Assembly (NCBI GenBank): GCA_012511245.1
Contig: JAAZGM010000017.1
Location: forward strand, 1 to 54,342
DNA length: 54,342 nt
Source: Methanomicrobiales archaeon
Lineage (GTDB): Archaea; Halobacteriota; Methanomicrobia; Methanomicrobiales; Methanoculleaceae
Direction of reading: 5' to 3'
Shown: positions 25,936 through 34,630 of the stretch, in pieces
Layout: each line of letters starts with the position of its first letter
Numbering within the stretch: the first letter of the stretch is position 1
Position numbers and translations under genes: made by a program
Notes under the pieces: generated by a model
What the model was told of the DNA's origin: nothing
What the model saw: only the letters and a program-made list of their open reading frames with translations
The model's database searches: none

Positions 25936-28083
25936 TCACAACCCAACCCGCCCGAGATCGATCTCCTGCGCCGTCCCGGTATCGATCGACTCCCATGCCG
26001 CAAATGTTGCGATGGTCGTCGCAACACTCCCCGCGAAGTCCGGTTCATCGCCCTTCACGAACGCCAGAAGTTCCTCGGCAAACCCCTTCTCCTGGGTGAG
26101 CCAGCGCCTCTCCCTTGAAGCCTTCCCGTCCCGCCGGAGTTCGAGGTCGCGGAAATCGGTGATCCTCCCGACGGCACCACCGGCAAAGACCTCGATGGTC
26201 TCTTTGGGATACGAACGATCCCCGAGCGTCGTGTAGGTGACGGTGCCGAGCGACCCATCGTCAAACGCCAGGGTCGCCTGGAAGTTGTCGTACTTCCGGA
26301 GCGTCCCCGCCGGCTCGATCGCCCGGGCATAGACCTGGATCGGTCGTGCCCCGGTGACATACTGCATGAAGTCGATGAAGTGGCAGCACTCCGATATCAG
26401 CATACCACCGCCCTGTTCATCGTCGTGCACCCAGTGTTCGGGCGGGATCTGCCCGGCGTTGATGCGGTAGTGCAGGACGACAGGGGTTGCCCGGTCTGCA
26501 AAGAACCCCTTCATCCTCACGGCTAATGGAGAGTGGCGGCGGTTGAACCCGACCATCAACCTCTGCCCGGACTCACCATATGCCTCGACGATCCGGCGGA
26601 GCCCTTCGATATCGGTCGCAAGCGGTTTCTCGACGAAGACATCCTTTCCGGCATACAGCGCCTCGACCGCCATCGGTGCATGGAGATCGTTTCTCGTCGC
26701 GATCACCACCGCATCGATATCGGGATCGTCGAGGATCTTGCGGTGGTCGGTTGTGCAGTAGGCAAACCCGTACTTCTTTGCGACCGTCTGCGCCGAGAGC
26801 CCTGTTGCGGTCGCAAGCCCGGCAAGGTTCACCGGGAGGGCGGGGAGGTGCGGATAGAGGGAGCTCTGGGCGTGGATCCCGGCACCGATGCACCCGAGCG
26901 TCCGGGACGCGGCCGGAGCCTTCCGTACCCGTGTTCCAGGCTTCTGGAGGCGGACGACGGTACCGGAAGCACCAGAACCGTTCGGGCTATACTGCAGGAG
27001 GACCCCGATGAACCGCTCTTTTCCGGTGTTGATGAGGTCGTAGGCCGCCGGCGCATCGTCGAGCGGGAACGTATGGGTGATCAGGCGATCGAGATCGATC
27101 TTCTTCTGGCGCACCAGTTCAAGGAACGCCTCCATGTTCCTCCTCTCCGTCCACCGGACGTAGATAGGGTAGTCGATCCCCCGTTCCTCGTAGTTCCGGT
27201 CGTAGCGACCGGGGCCGTATGAGCGGGAGACGACGACCTCCGCCTCTTTTGCATAGAAGACATCCCGGGGCACGTCCATACCGACGTTCCCGACGACGAC
27301 GACCCTCCCCCTGTCCCTGACCAGACGGCCGGCGGCCTCGATGGGTGCGCTTGACCGGGTTGCTGCGGTGATGACGACCGCATCCGCCCCAAACGGCGAA
27401 AAATTCTGCATCCTCTCTGAGAGGCCGTCGTAATTTGAGACGACATCCGCACCGAAGTCTGCCGCAAGCGCGAGTTTCTTGCGATCGATATCGATCCCGA
27501 TCACCCGGCACCCCGCAGCCTTGAGGATCTGGACGGTGAGAAGCCCGATCAACCCGAGTCCGATCACCGCGACGTTCTCGCCCACCGAGACCTCGGCGTT
27601 TCTCACGCCGTGCATCGCGATCGCCCCGACAGTCGTGAACGCCGCCTCTCTGAAGGTGACACCGTCGGGGATCCTGACACAGAGGTTCTTGGGGACGGAG
27701 ACGTACTCGGCATGGACCGCATATCCGGCCCCGGCACAGGCAACACGGTCGCCGACCTCGAACTCATCGGATCTCGTCGTCACCACTGTGCCCGCACAGC
27801 TGTAGCCAAGCGGTTCTGGTTTTGTGAGACGGCTCATCGCCTGCCGGTAAGCCGGAAAGAGACCGTCCGTCCCGATCTTCTGGACGACTTTCTTCACATC
27901 ATCGGGACGCGCTTTTGCCTTGCCGACGAGCGACTGACCTGCAAGATTGATCAGCGATGACTCCGTGCCGGCACTGATGAGGGAACAGGCATTTTCGACG
28001 ATGACCCCCCTCGTTACAGCAGGAACGGGAACGTTCTCCACCTGGATAGACCCTGATTGTAGATCGAGCAATACCTGTTTCAT
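25936..28083 (-). CDS. bi-domain dehydrogenase: MDR alcohol dehydrogenase fused to Gfo/Idh/MocA
   Basis: A 715-residue fusion. Residues about 1-360 are a medium-chain dehydrogenase (GYSCAGTVV, VGDRVACAGAGYAVHAEYV, NAD-binding GLGLIGLLTVQILKAAG) lacking an obvious catalytic zinc set. Residues about 385-715 are a Gfo/Idh/MocA sugar oxidoreductase (LGCIGAGIHAQSS, VIATRNDLHAPMA, DVFVEKPLA). This architecture is familiar from polysaccharide clusters, usually beside a heparinase-like protein and a WbuB-like glycosyltransferase; it presumably oxidises or epimerises a sugar nucleotide. The ATG at 28083 overlaps the preceding stop (ATGA) and has GGGAG 8 bases upstream. It is the last gene of the operon. 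Confidence 0.88.
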   Translation of the reverse strand: MKQVLLDLQSGSIQVENVPVPAVTRGVIVENACSLISAGTESSLINLAGQSLVGKAKARPDDVKKVVQKIGTDGLFPAYRQAMSRLTKPEPLGYSCAGTVVTTRSDEFEVGDRVACAGAGYAVHAEYVSVPKNLCVRIPDGVTFREAAFTTVGAIAMHGVRNAEVSVGENVAVIGLGLIGLLTVQILKAAGCRVIGIDIDRKKLALAADFGADVVSNYDGLSERMQNFSPFGADAVVITAATRSSAPIEAAGRLVRDRGRVVVVGNVGMDVPRDVFYAKEAEVVVSRSYGPGRYDRNYEERGIDYPIYVRWTERRNMEAFLELVRQKKIDLDRLITHTFPLDDAPAAYDLINTGKERFIGVLLQYSPNGSGASGTVVRLQKPGTRVRKAPAASRTLGCIGAGIHAQSSLYPHLPALPVNLAGLATATGLSAQTVAKKYGFAYCTTDHRKILDDPDIDAVVIATRNDLHAPMAVEALYAGKDVFVEKPLATDIEGLRRIVEAYGESGQRLMVGFNRRHSPLAVRMKGFFADRATPVVLHYRINAGQIPPEHWVHDDEQGGGMLISECCHFIDFMQYVTGARPIQVYARAIEPAGTLRKYDNFQATLAFDDGSLGTVTYTTLGDRSYPKETIEVFAGGAVGRITDFRDLELRRDGKASRERRWLTQEKGFAEELLAFVKGDEPDFAGSVATTIATFAAWESIDTGTAQEIDLGRVGL

Positions 28084-29258
28084 GCATCTTTCTCCCATAC
28101 ACCCGACTGGCTGAGGCAGTCGAGCACCTCTGCGGTCATGAAGAGATCAGGGAAGTTGTTCGACGGCTCAACAGTCGACGATCGGATCCCGAGCAGACGG
28201 GAGAACACCTCAAACGACCGTGTTCCGGCAGCCTCGCCATACCGCCGGCGGGCGATCTCGCGGTACATACCGTAACCGAACCGGAACGCCTGATGTTGCA
28301 GGGGATAATCACCGAGCGACGCCGTCCGCGCCACTGTGGCAACGGATGGGACGAGACCCGCCCATGAACCGGGCTCCCACCTGGGGGCGAGCCCCTGCAC
28401 ATCCTGTTCAAGCCGTGCAAGGCAGCGGGCGGCGTGTTCCCGGTAACGATCGTCCATCCGTGCAGCGTAGACGAACGAGGCAAGGGCAAACGCATACGCC
28501 CCGGAGAGGTAGGAGGCAAAGGAGAGGCCGCTCCTCGACCAGTCGAACCGTCCATCGGGCCGTTGGGCTGCCGCAAGCCACTGCACACCCCTCATGATGC
28601 TCTCGTCGATCCGATCGTCGCAGAGAACTTCGTTCGCTTTTGCGAGATAGTAGATCGTCACCCCCTGGTAGTGCACACAGGGGAGGTTGAAGATGTAGGG
28701 GTATGTCCCCCGATCAACGGTATAGGGGTAGGCACTGTCGGGATGCTGGTGGTGGACGACGTTCTCCGCCGCCCGCAGTGCGGCCGCACGGGCATCCCTG
28801 TCGTCGTAGCGCTCCGCGTACCGGGCGAGGAACGCCCCGCAGGAAGCGTCGACGTTCAGGTGATCGGCGGTGTACCCCCGGGATTTCAGGAAATACCCCG
28901 GCCTCAGCTCCGCCGCGAGGACGCAGTCCCGGGCCTTCTGGAGCGCCTCATCATGCAGACACTGCTCCTTCCCCTCCAGGAGCGCATCGCCGATGAACGC
29001 CGTGATCAGGGCTGATGGTTCGTTGTAGTTCACGTGAACCTCGTTCCATGACCCGTCAGGGTTCTGGCATCCCACGGCATAGTTGAGGAGCGGGGCAACG
29101 AGCGGATCGCCACCCAGCCGGAGCATCGCTTTTGCAACCTCGGCATGCACCCGGTTCCGGATGACGGGAAAGACCGGGTCGCGGATGTATGCGGTCTCAC
29201 CATCGACGACAGCGAGCTTTCGGACCTCCCCGATAACCCGAGAGAGAAGCGAACTCAT
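28080..29258 (-). CDS. alpha/alpha-toroid protein of the glycan operon
   Basis: A 392-residue protein that looks like an (alpha/alpha)-barrel of the prenyltransferase/terpenoid-cyclase or glycoside-hydrolase-like type. Repeating helical units contain QNPDGSWNE and AAAQRPDGRFDWS, characteristic turns of such toroids, and a YPYTVDRGTYPYIFN loop. In related bacterial loci this position is often taken by a heparinase II/III-like protein, and this may be its analogue. No signal peptide is seen, which argues for a cytoplasmic role. The ATG at 29258 overlaps the stop of the glycosyltransferase gene; 29270 is an alternative. A catalytic function cannot be assigned. Confidence 0.7.
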   Translation of the reverse strand: MSSLLSRVIGEVRKLAVVDGETAYIRDPVFPVIRNRVHAEVAKAMLRLGGDPLVAPLLNYAVGCQNPDGSWNEVHVNYNEPSALITAFIGDALLEGKEQCLHDEALQKARDCVLAAELRPGYFLKSRGYTADHLNVDASCGAFLARYAERYDDRDARAAALRAAENVVHHQHPDSAYPYTVDRGTYPYIFNLPCVHYQGVTIYYLAKANEVLCDDRIDESIMRGVQWLAAAQRPDGRFDWSRSGLSFASYLSGAYAFALASFVYAARMDDRYREHAARCLARLEQDVQGLAPRWEPGSWAGLVPSVATVARTASLGDYPLQHQAFRFGYGMYREIARRRYGEAAGTRSFEVFSRLLGIRSSTVEPSNNFPDLFMTAEVLDCLSQSGVWEKDA

Positions 29259-30463
29259 GCGCCCGTCCATGCAACCCTCTCGATGTAATACTTCAGTCTC
29301 AGGGCGACCGACCGCCGGTCATAGTGCTCCGCGACGTACTCCCTTCCCCGACGGCCCATCTCCTCCATCCTTCCTGGATCGTCGAGGAGTGCCGAGAGTG
29401 TCGTGGCGATCGCCTCCGGCGTATTCTCAGCGATGACTCCGGCGCCTGATTCCTGCGCAAGATGAGCGATCTCACCGTTCCCGCAACCGACGAAGGGTAT
29501 GCCGCAGGCCATGTACTCATAGGCCTTGGTGGGAGCGGCGTACTCGAGGTTCTCGAGCCTCTTCAAGGGCGCCACCCCCACGAGAGATTCAGAGAGCAGC
29601 CGCGGGATATCTTCACGCGGGAGGATGCCCGTGAAAACGACGGATTCGGCAAGGCTCTCCGCCTCCACCAGCCGTTCGAGGCTCTCCCTCGTATCACCGT
29701 CCCCGACGATGATGAGCTTCAGGTTGTATGTGCCGTTCATCGACTTGACGGCGAGAGCCACCTTGTCGAGGTCCTGAGCGTGGCCGACGTTTCCAGCGTA
29801 GATGATCTGTTGTTTCTTTCCATTGCTTGTGGGGCGGAAGACGTCGGTGTTGACGCCGTTCGGCATCAGTTCCATGGGGGCGGTAACCCGGTAACGCGCC
29901 GAGATCCTGCGCCCGAGTTCCTCCGTCGTGACCCCGACGAGATCTGCCCGGGAGAGGCATGCCTGCTCGAACCTCCGGCTCAGCCTCTCATAAAGGCTCC
30001 CTTCCCTGAGGAAGCCAAGACCTATCGATGCGTCGATCCAGAGGTCGCGGATATCGAGGATCCACTTCACCTGCGATGTCCGTTTCAGGACATACCCCGG
30101 GATCCCGGTGAAGAGCGGCGGTGCCGATGTCATGATCGCATCGAACCGGTTCCGGGTGAGGAGGAGCCAGAGTGCGGCGTGGATGGGAAAGGATAGGTAA
30201 TAGGCCATCCTGCTCACAAACCCGGGATCGCCGGCGCCTGGCTGCCACGCCCAGAGGCGGACGACCCGGATCCCATCGACCTCCTGCACGCTCGAACGCT
30301 TCCAGGTGCGTGGGAACGAACCGGTGGGAAACGTCGGGTGCGGGGCAAGCACGGTCACGCCAACGCCCAGTCCGGCAAGGTGTGCAGCGGTGTCGTAGAT
30401 GCGCGATGCATTTCCGGATTTTTCCGGTGGAAAATGCTGTGATACGATGCATATCCGTTTCAT
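29255..30463 (-). CDS. glycosyltransferase family 4, WbuB-like
   Basis: A 402-residue GT-B glycosyltransferase adding a sugar from a nucleotide donor to a lipid-linked glycan. The N-terminal domain begins MKRICIVSQHFPPEKSGNA. The donor domain carries PNGVNTDVF, IIYAGNVGHAQDL, VFTGILPREDIPRLL and the EXE-like region in APTKAYEYMACGIPFVG. The pattern fits the WbuB group that transfers N-acetyl-fucosamine or related sugars in O-antigen clusters. GAGG lies 6 bases before the ATG at 30463, which favours it over 30475. It is coupled to the toroid gene. Confidence 0.9.
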   Translation of the reverse strand: MKRICIVSQHFPPEKSGNASRIYDTAAHLAGLGVGVTVLAPHPTFPTGSFPRTWKRSSVQEVDGIRVVRLWAWQPGAGDPGFVSRMAYYLSFPIHAALWLLLTRNRFDAIMTSAPPLFTGIPGYVLKRTSQVKWILDIRDLWIDASIGLGFLREGSLYERLSRRFEQACLSRADLVGVTTEELGRRISARYRVTAPMELMPNGVNTDVFRPTSNGKKQQIIYAGNVGHAQDLDKVALAVKSMNGTYNLKLIIVGDGDTRESLERLVEAESLAESVVFTGILPREDIPRLLSESLVGVAPLKRLENLEYAAPTKAYEYMACGIPFVGCGNGEIAHLAQESGAGVIAENTPEAIATTLSALLDDPGRMEEMGRRGREYVAEHYDRRSVALRLKYYIERVAWTGA

Positions 30464-30535
30464 GGAATTCCTCATGGCATCGAGATTGAGATCGCGGGAT
30501 GGGGTCCTTCCCCTGTGAAACCGTGTACAGGAGGA

Positions 30536-31909
30536 TCAGAGGAAACCTTCCCGCCCGTTTTGAGAGAGCAGGGATATGGGCGGCGGCGATGAGGATACAA
30601 TTGACTGCGGGGTATCTACAGGGTACAACCCGCCCGGGACCGCAATATCTCCCGGGACAATCTGCGGCATGGGCGAACCGTCACCCAGCACGCGGACGGC
30701 AAAACCCTGGTTGGTCCACTTCTCGTGGTCGAGGATGTTCCGGGCATCTATGACGAGTTTCGTCCTCACCTGGAGCATTGCCGGATCAAGTTCCCTGAAG
30801 AGATCGTGATCGGTGAGGATGACAATACAGTCGCTCCCGGTGGTCGCCTCCGGGATGTCCATGAGAGGGTGAGCGAACTCCACGGCGTACGGATCGTGGC
30901 AGCGGATGGCATACCCCTCGTTCTCAGCAAGTTGAGCGAACTTGAATGCCGGACTCTCTCTGGTGTCGCCGATGTTGCCTTTATAAGCGACGCCGAGGAT
31001 GCTTATCGCCGGGTTCTGAATACCAGCGAGAAGGCTGCGTGCGATGCGCAGCACATAGTTCGGCATGGAGTCATTGATATCCCGTGCAGTGCTGACCATC
31101 CGGCACCGGGTCGAGTTCTCGGCCAGGAACCAGGGGTCGATGGCGATGCAGTGTCCTCCGACACCCGGGCCGGGACTGAGGATACTGACCCGGGGGTGTT
31201 TGTTTGCAAGGGTGATGGCCTCCCAGACATTGATCCCGCACTCCTCTGCAAGCTGGGCGAACTCGTTTGCGAGCGCGATGTTCACATCCCGGCAGGTGTT
31301 CTCCATCAACTTGACAAACTCCGCCGTCCGCGCGTCGGTCTGGTATATCTGCCCGCGGACGAATGTCTGGTAGACTGCAGTCGCCCGGTCGGTGGAGCTC
31401 CGGTCGTAGCCGCCGATGATGCGGCTGTTGCCCGTCATCTCCGGGAGGGTGTGGCCGGGTATCGCCCGTTCAGGACAGTGGGCGTAGAGGAAATCGCCGA
31501 TGGAAACACCGCTCTTCTCGAGTCGCGGTATGATGACCCGCTCGCTGGTTCCAGGGGGAACGGTCGACTCGAGGATGACCAGATTCCCCCTGCGAAGGTG
31601 AGGGACGATCATGTCCGCTGCACTCCTGGCATAGGCGAGGTTGGATACCCGCGTTGCCGGATCAAGGGGCGTCGGCACGGCGATCAGGAAGACATCCGCG
31701 GCCTCCGGCTCGCTCCGGACGCAGAACCGGCATCTGGCCTTGCTGTAGAGATCTTCGAGCCCAGGCTCTGAAAACGGCAGGTTTCCAAGGCTCAGACAGT
31801 CCACCACGCTCTGTTTCACGTCGACGCCCACAACATCCGCTCCATGAGCCGCAAGCAACAACGCAGTCGGCAATCCTATGTATCCCAATCCCAGTACACA
31901 GATCTTCAT
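30536..31909 (-). CDS. wecC: UDP-N-acetyl-D-mannosamine dehydrogenase
   Basis: Oxidises UDP-ManNAc at C6, with two NAD, to UDP-N-acetyl-mannosaminuronic acid. The N-terminal Rossmann motif is VLGLGYIGLPTALLLA. The middle domain holds ESTVPPGTSERV, and the catalytic cysteine is in GPGVGGHCIAIDPWF. The C-terminal domain has GVAYKGNIGDTRESPA. The roughly 35-residue tail after the fold is rich in proline and serine and is unusual. GGAGG is 6 bases before the ATG at 31909, so the in-frame start at 31951, inside wecB, was rejected. It directly follows wecB, which would make its substrate. Confidence 0.93.
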   Translation of the reverse strand: MKICVLGLGYIGLPTALLLAAHGADVVGVDVKQSVVDCLSLGNLPFSEPGLEDLYSKARCRFCVRSEPEAADVFLIAVPTPLDPATRVSNLAYARSAADMIVPHLRRGNLVILESTVPPGTSERVIIPRLEKSGVSIGDFLYAHCPERAIPGHTLPEMTGNSRIIGGYDRSSTDRATAVYQTFVRGQIYQTDARTAEFVKLMENTCRDVNIALANEFAQLAEECGINVWEAITLANKHPRVSILSPGPGVGGHCIAIDPWFLAENSTRCRMVSTARDINDSMPNYVLRIARSLLAGIQNPAISILGVAYKGNIGDTRESPAFKFAQLAENEGYAIRCHDPYAVEFAHPLMDIPEATTGSDCIVILTDHDLFRELDPAMLQVRTKLVIDARNILDHEKWTNQGFAVRVLGDGSPMPQIVPGDIAVPGGLYPVDTPQSIVSSSPPPISLLSQNGREGFL

Positions 31910-31928
31910 GCACATCCTCCGCAAGCGC

Positions 31929-33008
31929 TCACTGGGAGCGCGTGGCAGCACAGACCATCACAATCATCTTTCCCGCAATTCCGTCGCCATAAGGGTTCTT
32001 CCAGTCAGACTTCCAGGATTCCGTGGAACGAACCGTCTCGAGTATCTTTTGTGAGTCGGCGCCGACCAGGATGTTCGACCCGACATCCAGTGTCTCGGGC
32101 CGCTCCGTGTCGTACCGCATCGTGGCGCAGGGGACACCGAGAACACAGGTCTCCTCCTGGACACCGCCGGAATCGGTCAACACAAGTTTCGCCTGCGATT
32201 CCAGCTGCAGGAACTCCAGGAACCCGAAGGGTTTGGTGAGATGCAATCCGTTCACACCGATGCCGAGCTCCTTGATCCGTTTCTCGGTTCGCGGGTGGAC
32301 AGGAAAGACAACCGGGAGGGAGAACTCTTTCTGCACTCTTTCAAGCCCTTTCAAGATCTCTTTGAGCCTTGTGCGGTTGTCCACGTTCTCCGGCCGGTGG
32401 ACGGTGACGAGGAAGTATTCCCGGGGCTTGAGGTCGAGTTCCCCCAGTATATTGCTTTTTTTCTTTGCTATCCCGAGATTCTGGTAGACTGCATCAACGA
32501 TGGTGTTGCCGGTCACGCAGATCTTCCATTCACTGATCCCCTCGCGGAGGAGGTTCTCTCTCGCGTTCTCGGTCGGGGCAAAGAGGTGATCCGATACGTG
32601 ATCGGTGAGCACCCGGTTGATCTCCTCCGGCATCCGGCGATTTAAACTCCGGAGGCCTGCCTCGATATGCCCGATCCTTACATGCAGTTTCGACGCCGTA
32701 AGAGCCGTAGCCATGACGGTGTTCGTATCCCCCTGCACCAGGACGATATCAGGCGCCTCTTTCAGGAGAATATCCTCAACACCGGTCATGATCTTTGCCG
32801 TCTGCTCGGCGTGGGTGCCGGAACCAACATCGAGACTGTAGGTAGGGTCGGGAAGCTCGAGCTCCTCAAAGAAGAGCCGGTCCATCTCGTAGGTGTAGTG
32901 CTGCCCGGTATGAAGGATAAAGTAGTCAATACCCCTGCGTTCACACTCCCTGATGACAGGGGACATCTTGATGATCTCTGGCCGTGTGCCGAGTACCACT
33001 CCAATCAT
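31929..33008 (-). CDS. wecB: UDP-N-acetylglucosamine 2-epimerase (non-hydrolysing)
   Basis: Interconverts UDP-GlcNAc and UDP-ManNAc, the first step toward ManNAc uronic acid. Family motifs are GTRPEIIKMSPVI at the start, QGDTNTVMA, GHIEAGLRS, PEEINRVLTDHVSD, VTVHRPENVD and LTDSGGVQEE. At 359 residues it is full length. The ATG at 33008 is chosen because AGGAGGTG lies 6 bases upstream; the ATG at 33017 would leave one base. It sits between GT2 and wecC in the six-gene operon. Confidence 0.94.
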   Translation of the reverse strand: MIGVVLGTRPEIIKMSPVIRECERRGIDYFILHTGQHYTYEMDRLFFEELELPDPTYSLDVGSGTHAEQTAKIMTGVEDILLKEAPDIVLVQGDTNTVMATALTASKLHVRIGHIEAGLRSLNRRMPEEINRVLTDHVSDHLFAPTENARENLLREGISEWKICVTGNTIVDAVYQNLGIAKKKSNILGELDLKPREYFLVTVHRPENVDNRTRLKEILKGLERVQKEFSLPVVFPVHPRTEKRIKELGIGVNGLHLTKPFGFLEFLQLESQAKLVLTDSGGVQEETCVLGVPCATMRYDTERPETLDVGSNILVGADSQKILETVRSTESWKSDWKNPYGDGIAGKMIVMVCAATRSQ

Positions 33009-33036
33009 TCCATACACCTCCTCTGCACCGTCTCAC

Positions 33037-34191
33037 TCACCTTCGCATCCGTATTACGAGGGCAAGCGCCAGGCCCAGCATGAGTGCGACAACCCCGGGG
33101 ATCAGGCAGAGCGATGCAAGCATGCCCAGCTCGATCGGGACGAGGCCGGTCTCACTGAATCCCCGGAGAAACTGGAAGAGGAAGAAGACTCCGAGAAACG
33201 TCACAGCGAGTCCGGGGAGGCCGATGTGCAGGAGCGGTCTTCTCTCTATGGTGAGCCAGAATAACGATCCAAGCACCTCTACCCCGTGAGAGAGAGGGTT
33301 CTTTGTGGATGTATCGAAATCACCATACCTGCAGTTTATAGGCGCCTCACCGATGCGCAGGTCTCTCTCCCGGGCTATCCGGAGCATCTCCGACTCCGTC
33401 GAAAAATCATCCATCCGGAGTGTTCCGAGCATTGATCTCATGGTCTTCTTGTTCAGCGCCCGGAAACCGCATTGCGAGTCGGTTATTGAGGTCCCGTTGC
33501 TGGAGACGATATCGAGCACCGCCCGGCCGATCCGCCGGTAAAACGGCATCTGATCGAATGTTCGAAAACCGATGACGAGATCAGCGGTATCTGCACGAAC
33601 CAGTTCTACCAGGAGGGGAATCTCCCCAGGATCGTGCTGACCGTCGCCATCCATGAGAACCAGGCAGTCGTAGTCGTGATCGACAGCATATCGCAGAGCA
33701 CTCTTGATCCCCTGTCCTTTCCCCATCTGTGCCCCGTGCGAGATGACGGTTGCTCCTGCATCCCGGGCGACCTTCGCGGTATTGTCTGTGCATCCGTCGT
33801 CTATCACCAGAACTTCATCGACATGTTGCCGGGCCTGCAGGACGACAGAACCGATCGCGACCTCCTCATCGAGGCAGGGGATCGCTGCGAGTGTCCGCAT
33901 CCCGCTTGATCGCCGGGGCGTGGCGGTCGCTGTTTCAGCGATATCGCCCACCACGCGCCGATTTTCTAGAACAGTGGGCGTCCTCAGGGGATTGATCACC
34001 TCCTGAACCTCACAGCGGAGAGGCTGGATGCTTCTCGCACCCTCCTGCCCGATGTTCCATGGGGGATGGCGGTCGAACCATCGTTCTCGCTCTGCATCTA
34101 GATACTGCGGCAATGGCACAGCTGCTTCTTCGGCGAACCACCCCTCAGAATGAACGGGTGGCCTCGCCCGAATCGGATCCTTGTCGTACAT
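33037..34191 (-). CDS. glycosyltransferase family 2 with N-terminal extension
   Basis: A GT-A glycosyltransferase of the dolichyl-phosphate mannose synthase/DPM1-like type that would load a sugar onto a polyprenyl phosphate. The catalytic domain begins near residue 98 (MRTLAAIPCLDEE) and carries VLVIDDGCTDNT and MDGDGQHDP, the metal-binding DxD. Two hydrophobic segments lie at the C-terminus. The first 97 residues are an unrecognised polar extension (with WFDRHPPWNIGQEGARS). A GAGGGG site 7 bases before the ATG at 34191 and a TATA box about 47 bases upstream show that the extension is probably translated. First gene of the operon. Confidence 0.88.
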   Translation of the reverse strand: MYDKDPIRARPPVHSEGWFAEEAAVPLPQYLDAERERWFDRHPPWNIGQEGARSIQPLRCEVQEVINPLRTPTVLENRRVVGDIAETATATPRRSSGMRTLAAIPCLDEEVAIGSVVLQARQHVDEVLVIDDGCTDNTAKVARDAGATVISHGAQMGKGQGIKSALRYAVDHDYDCLVLMDGDGQHDPGEIPLLVELVRADTADLVIGFRTFDQMPFYRRIGRAVLDIVSSNGTSITDSQCGFRALNKKTMRSMLGTLRMDDFSTESEMLRIARERDLRIGEAPINCRYGDFDTSTKNPLSHGVEVLGSLFWLTIERRPLLHIGLPGLAVTFLGVFFLFQFLRGFSETGLVPIELGMLASLCLIPGVVALMLGLALALVIRMRR

Positions 34192-34630
34192 CCACTTTCC
34201 CCTCTTGACGTACTGGAACGGGACTGTTCCGGCATATATTAATAGGTTATCATTAATGTATTCACATTAACTTTTAGCAAAAGTAAATAATAAATAGTTT
34301 ACAAAGGGGCCCCCAAAATAGTGTCAATCTAGTTAAACATTCTGGATCCTGGACAGGGATGCCCCTTATCTATCCCGGGTGTACAGGGTTTCTGCACGGC
34401 CTAATTTTCATCACCACCAGCCTTATCAGCCATCGACCTTCAGAAAGATTAAGTAGAATCTGACTGTGATGATGGTCAGAACGGTTCTTTCCCCTGCCGC
34501 ACCTCTACGCGAAGACCCATTATCCGCGGCTCGTTCCTTTTAAAACAGTGCCAATACAGGAGGTCAGCATCCCGAACCCTTCTGGATCACGGTGCTCCAT
34601 TAGAAAGTATTATATCCCGGATTGATCGGG
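34192..34630. other. AT-rich promoter region ahead of the glycan operon
   Basis: A 439-base stretch between the GT2 start and the truA stop. Next to the GT2 gene it holds a TATA box and a GGAAC/GTTCC inverted repeat (34215-34230) around the likely transcription start. The centre (34240-34300) is very AT-rich compared with the rest of the window. No gene was recognised. Confidence 0.5.
34233..34243 (-). promoter_or_regulatory. TATA box of the six-gene glycan operon
   Basis: ATTAATATATG on the minus strand is centred about 47 bases before the GT2 start, predicting a 20-base leader containing the GAGGGG ribosome-binding site. Confidence 0.5.

Noticed and set aside
34466..34500. Possible C/D box small RNA (GTGATGA at 34466)
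   Set aside because: No D box (CTGA) at a fitting distance and no terminal stem.
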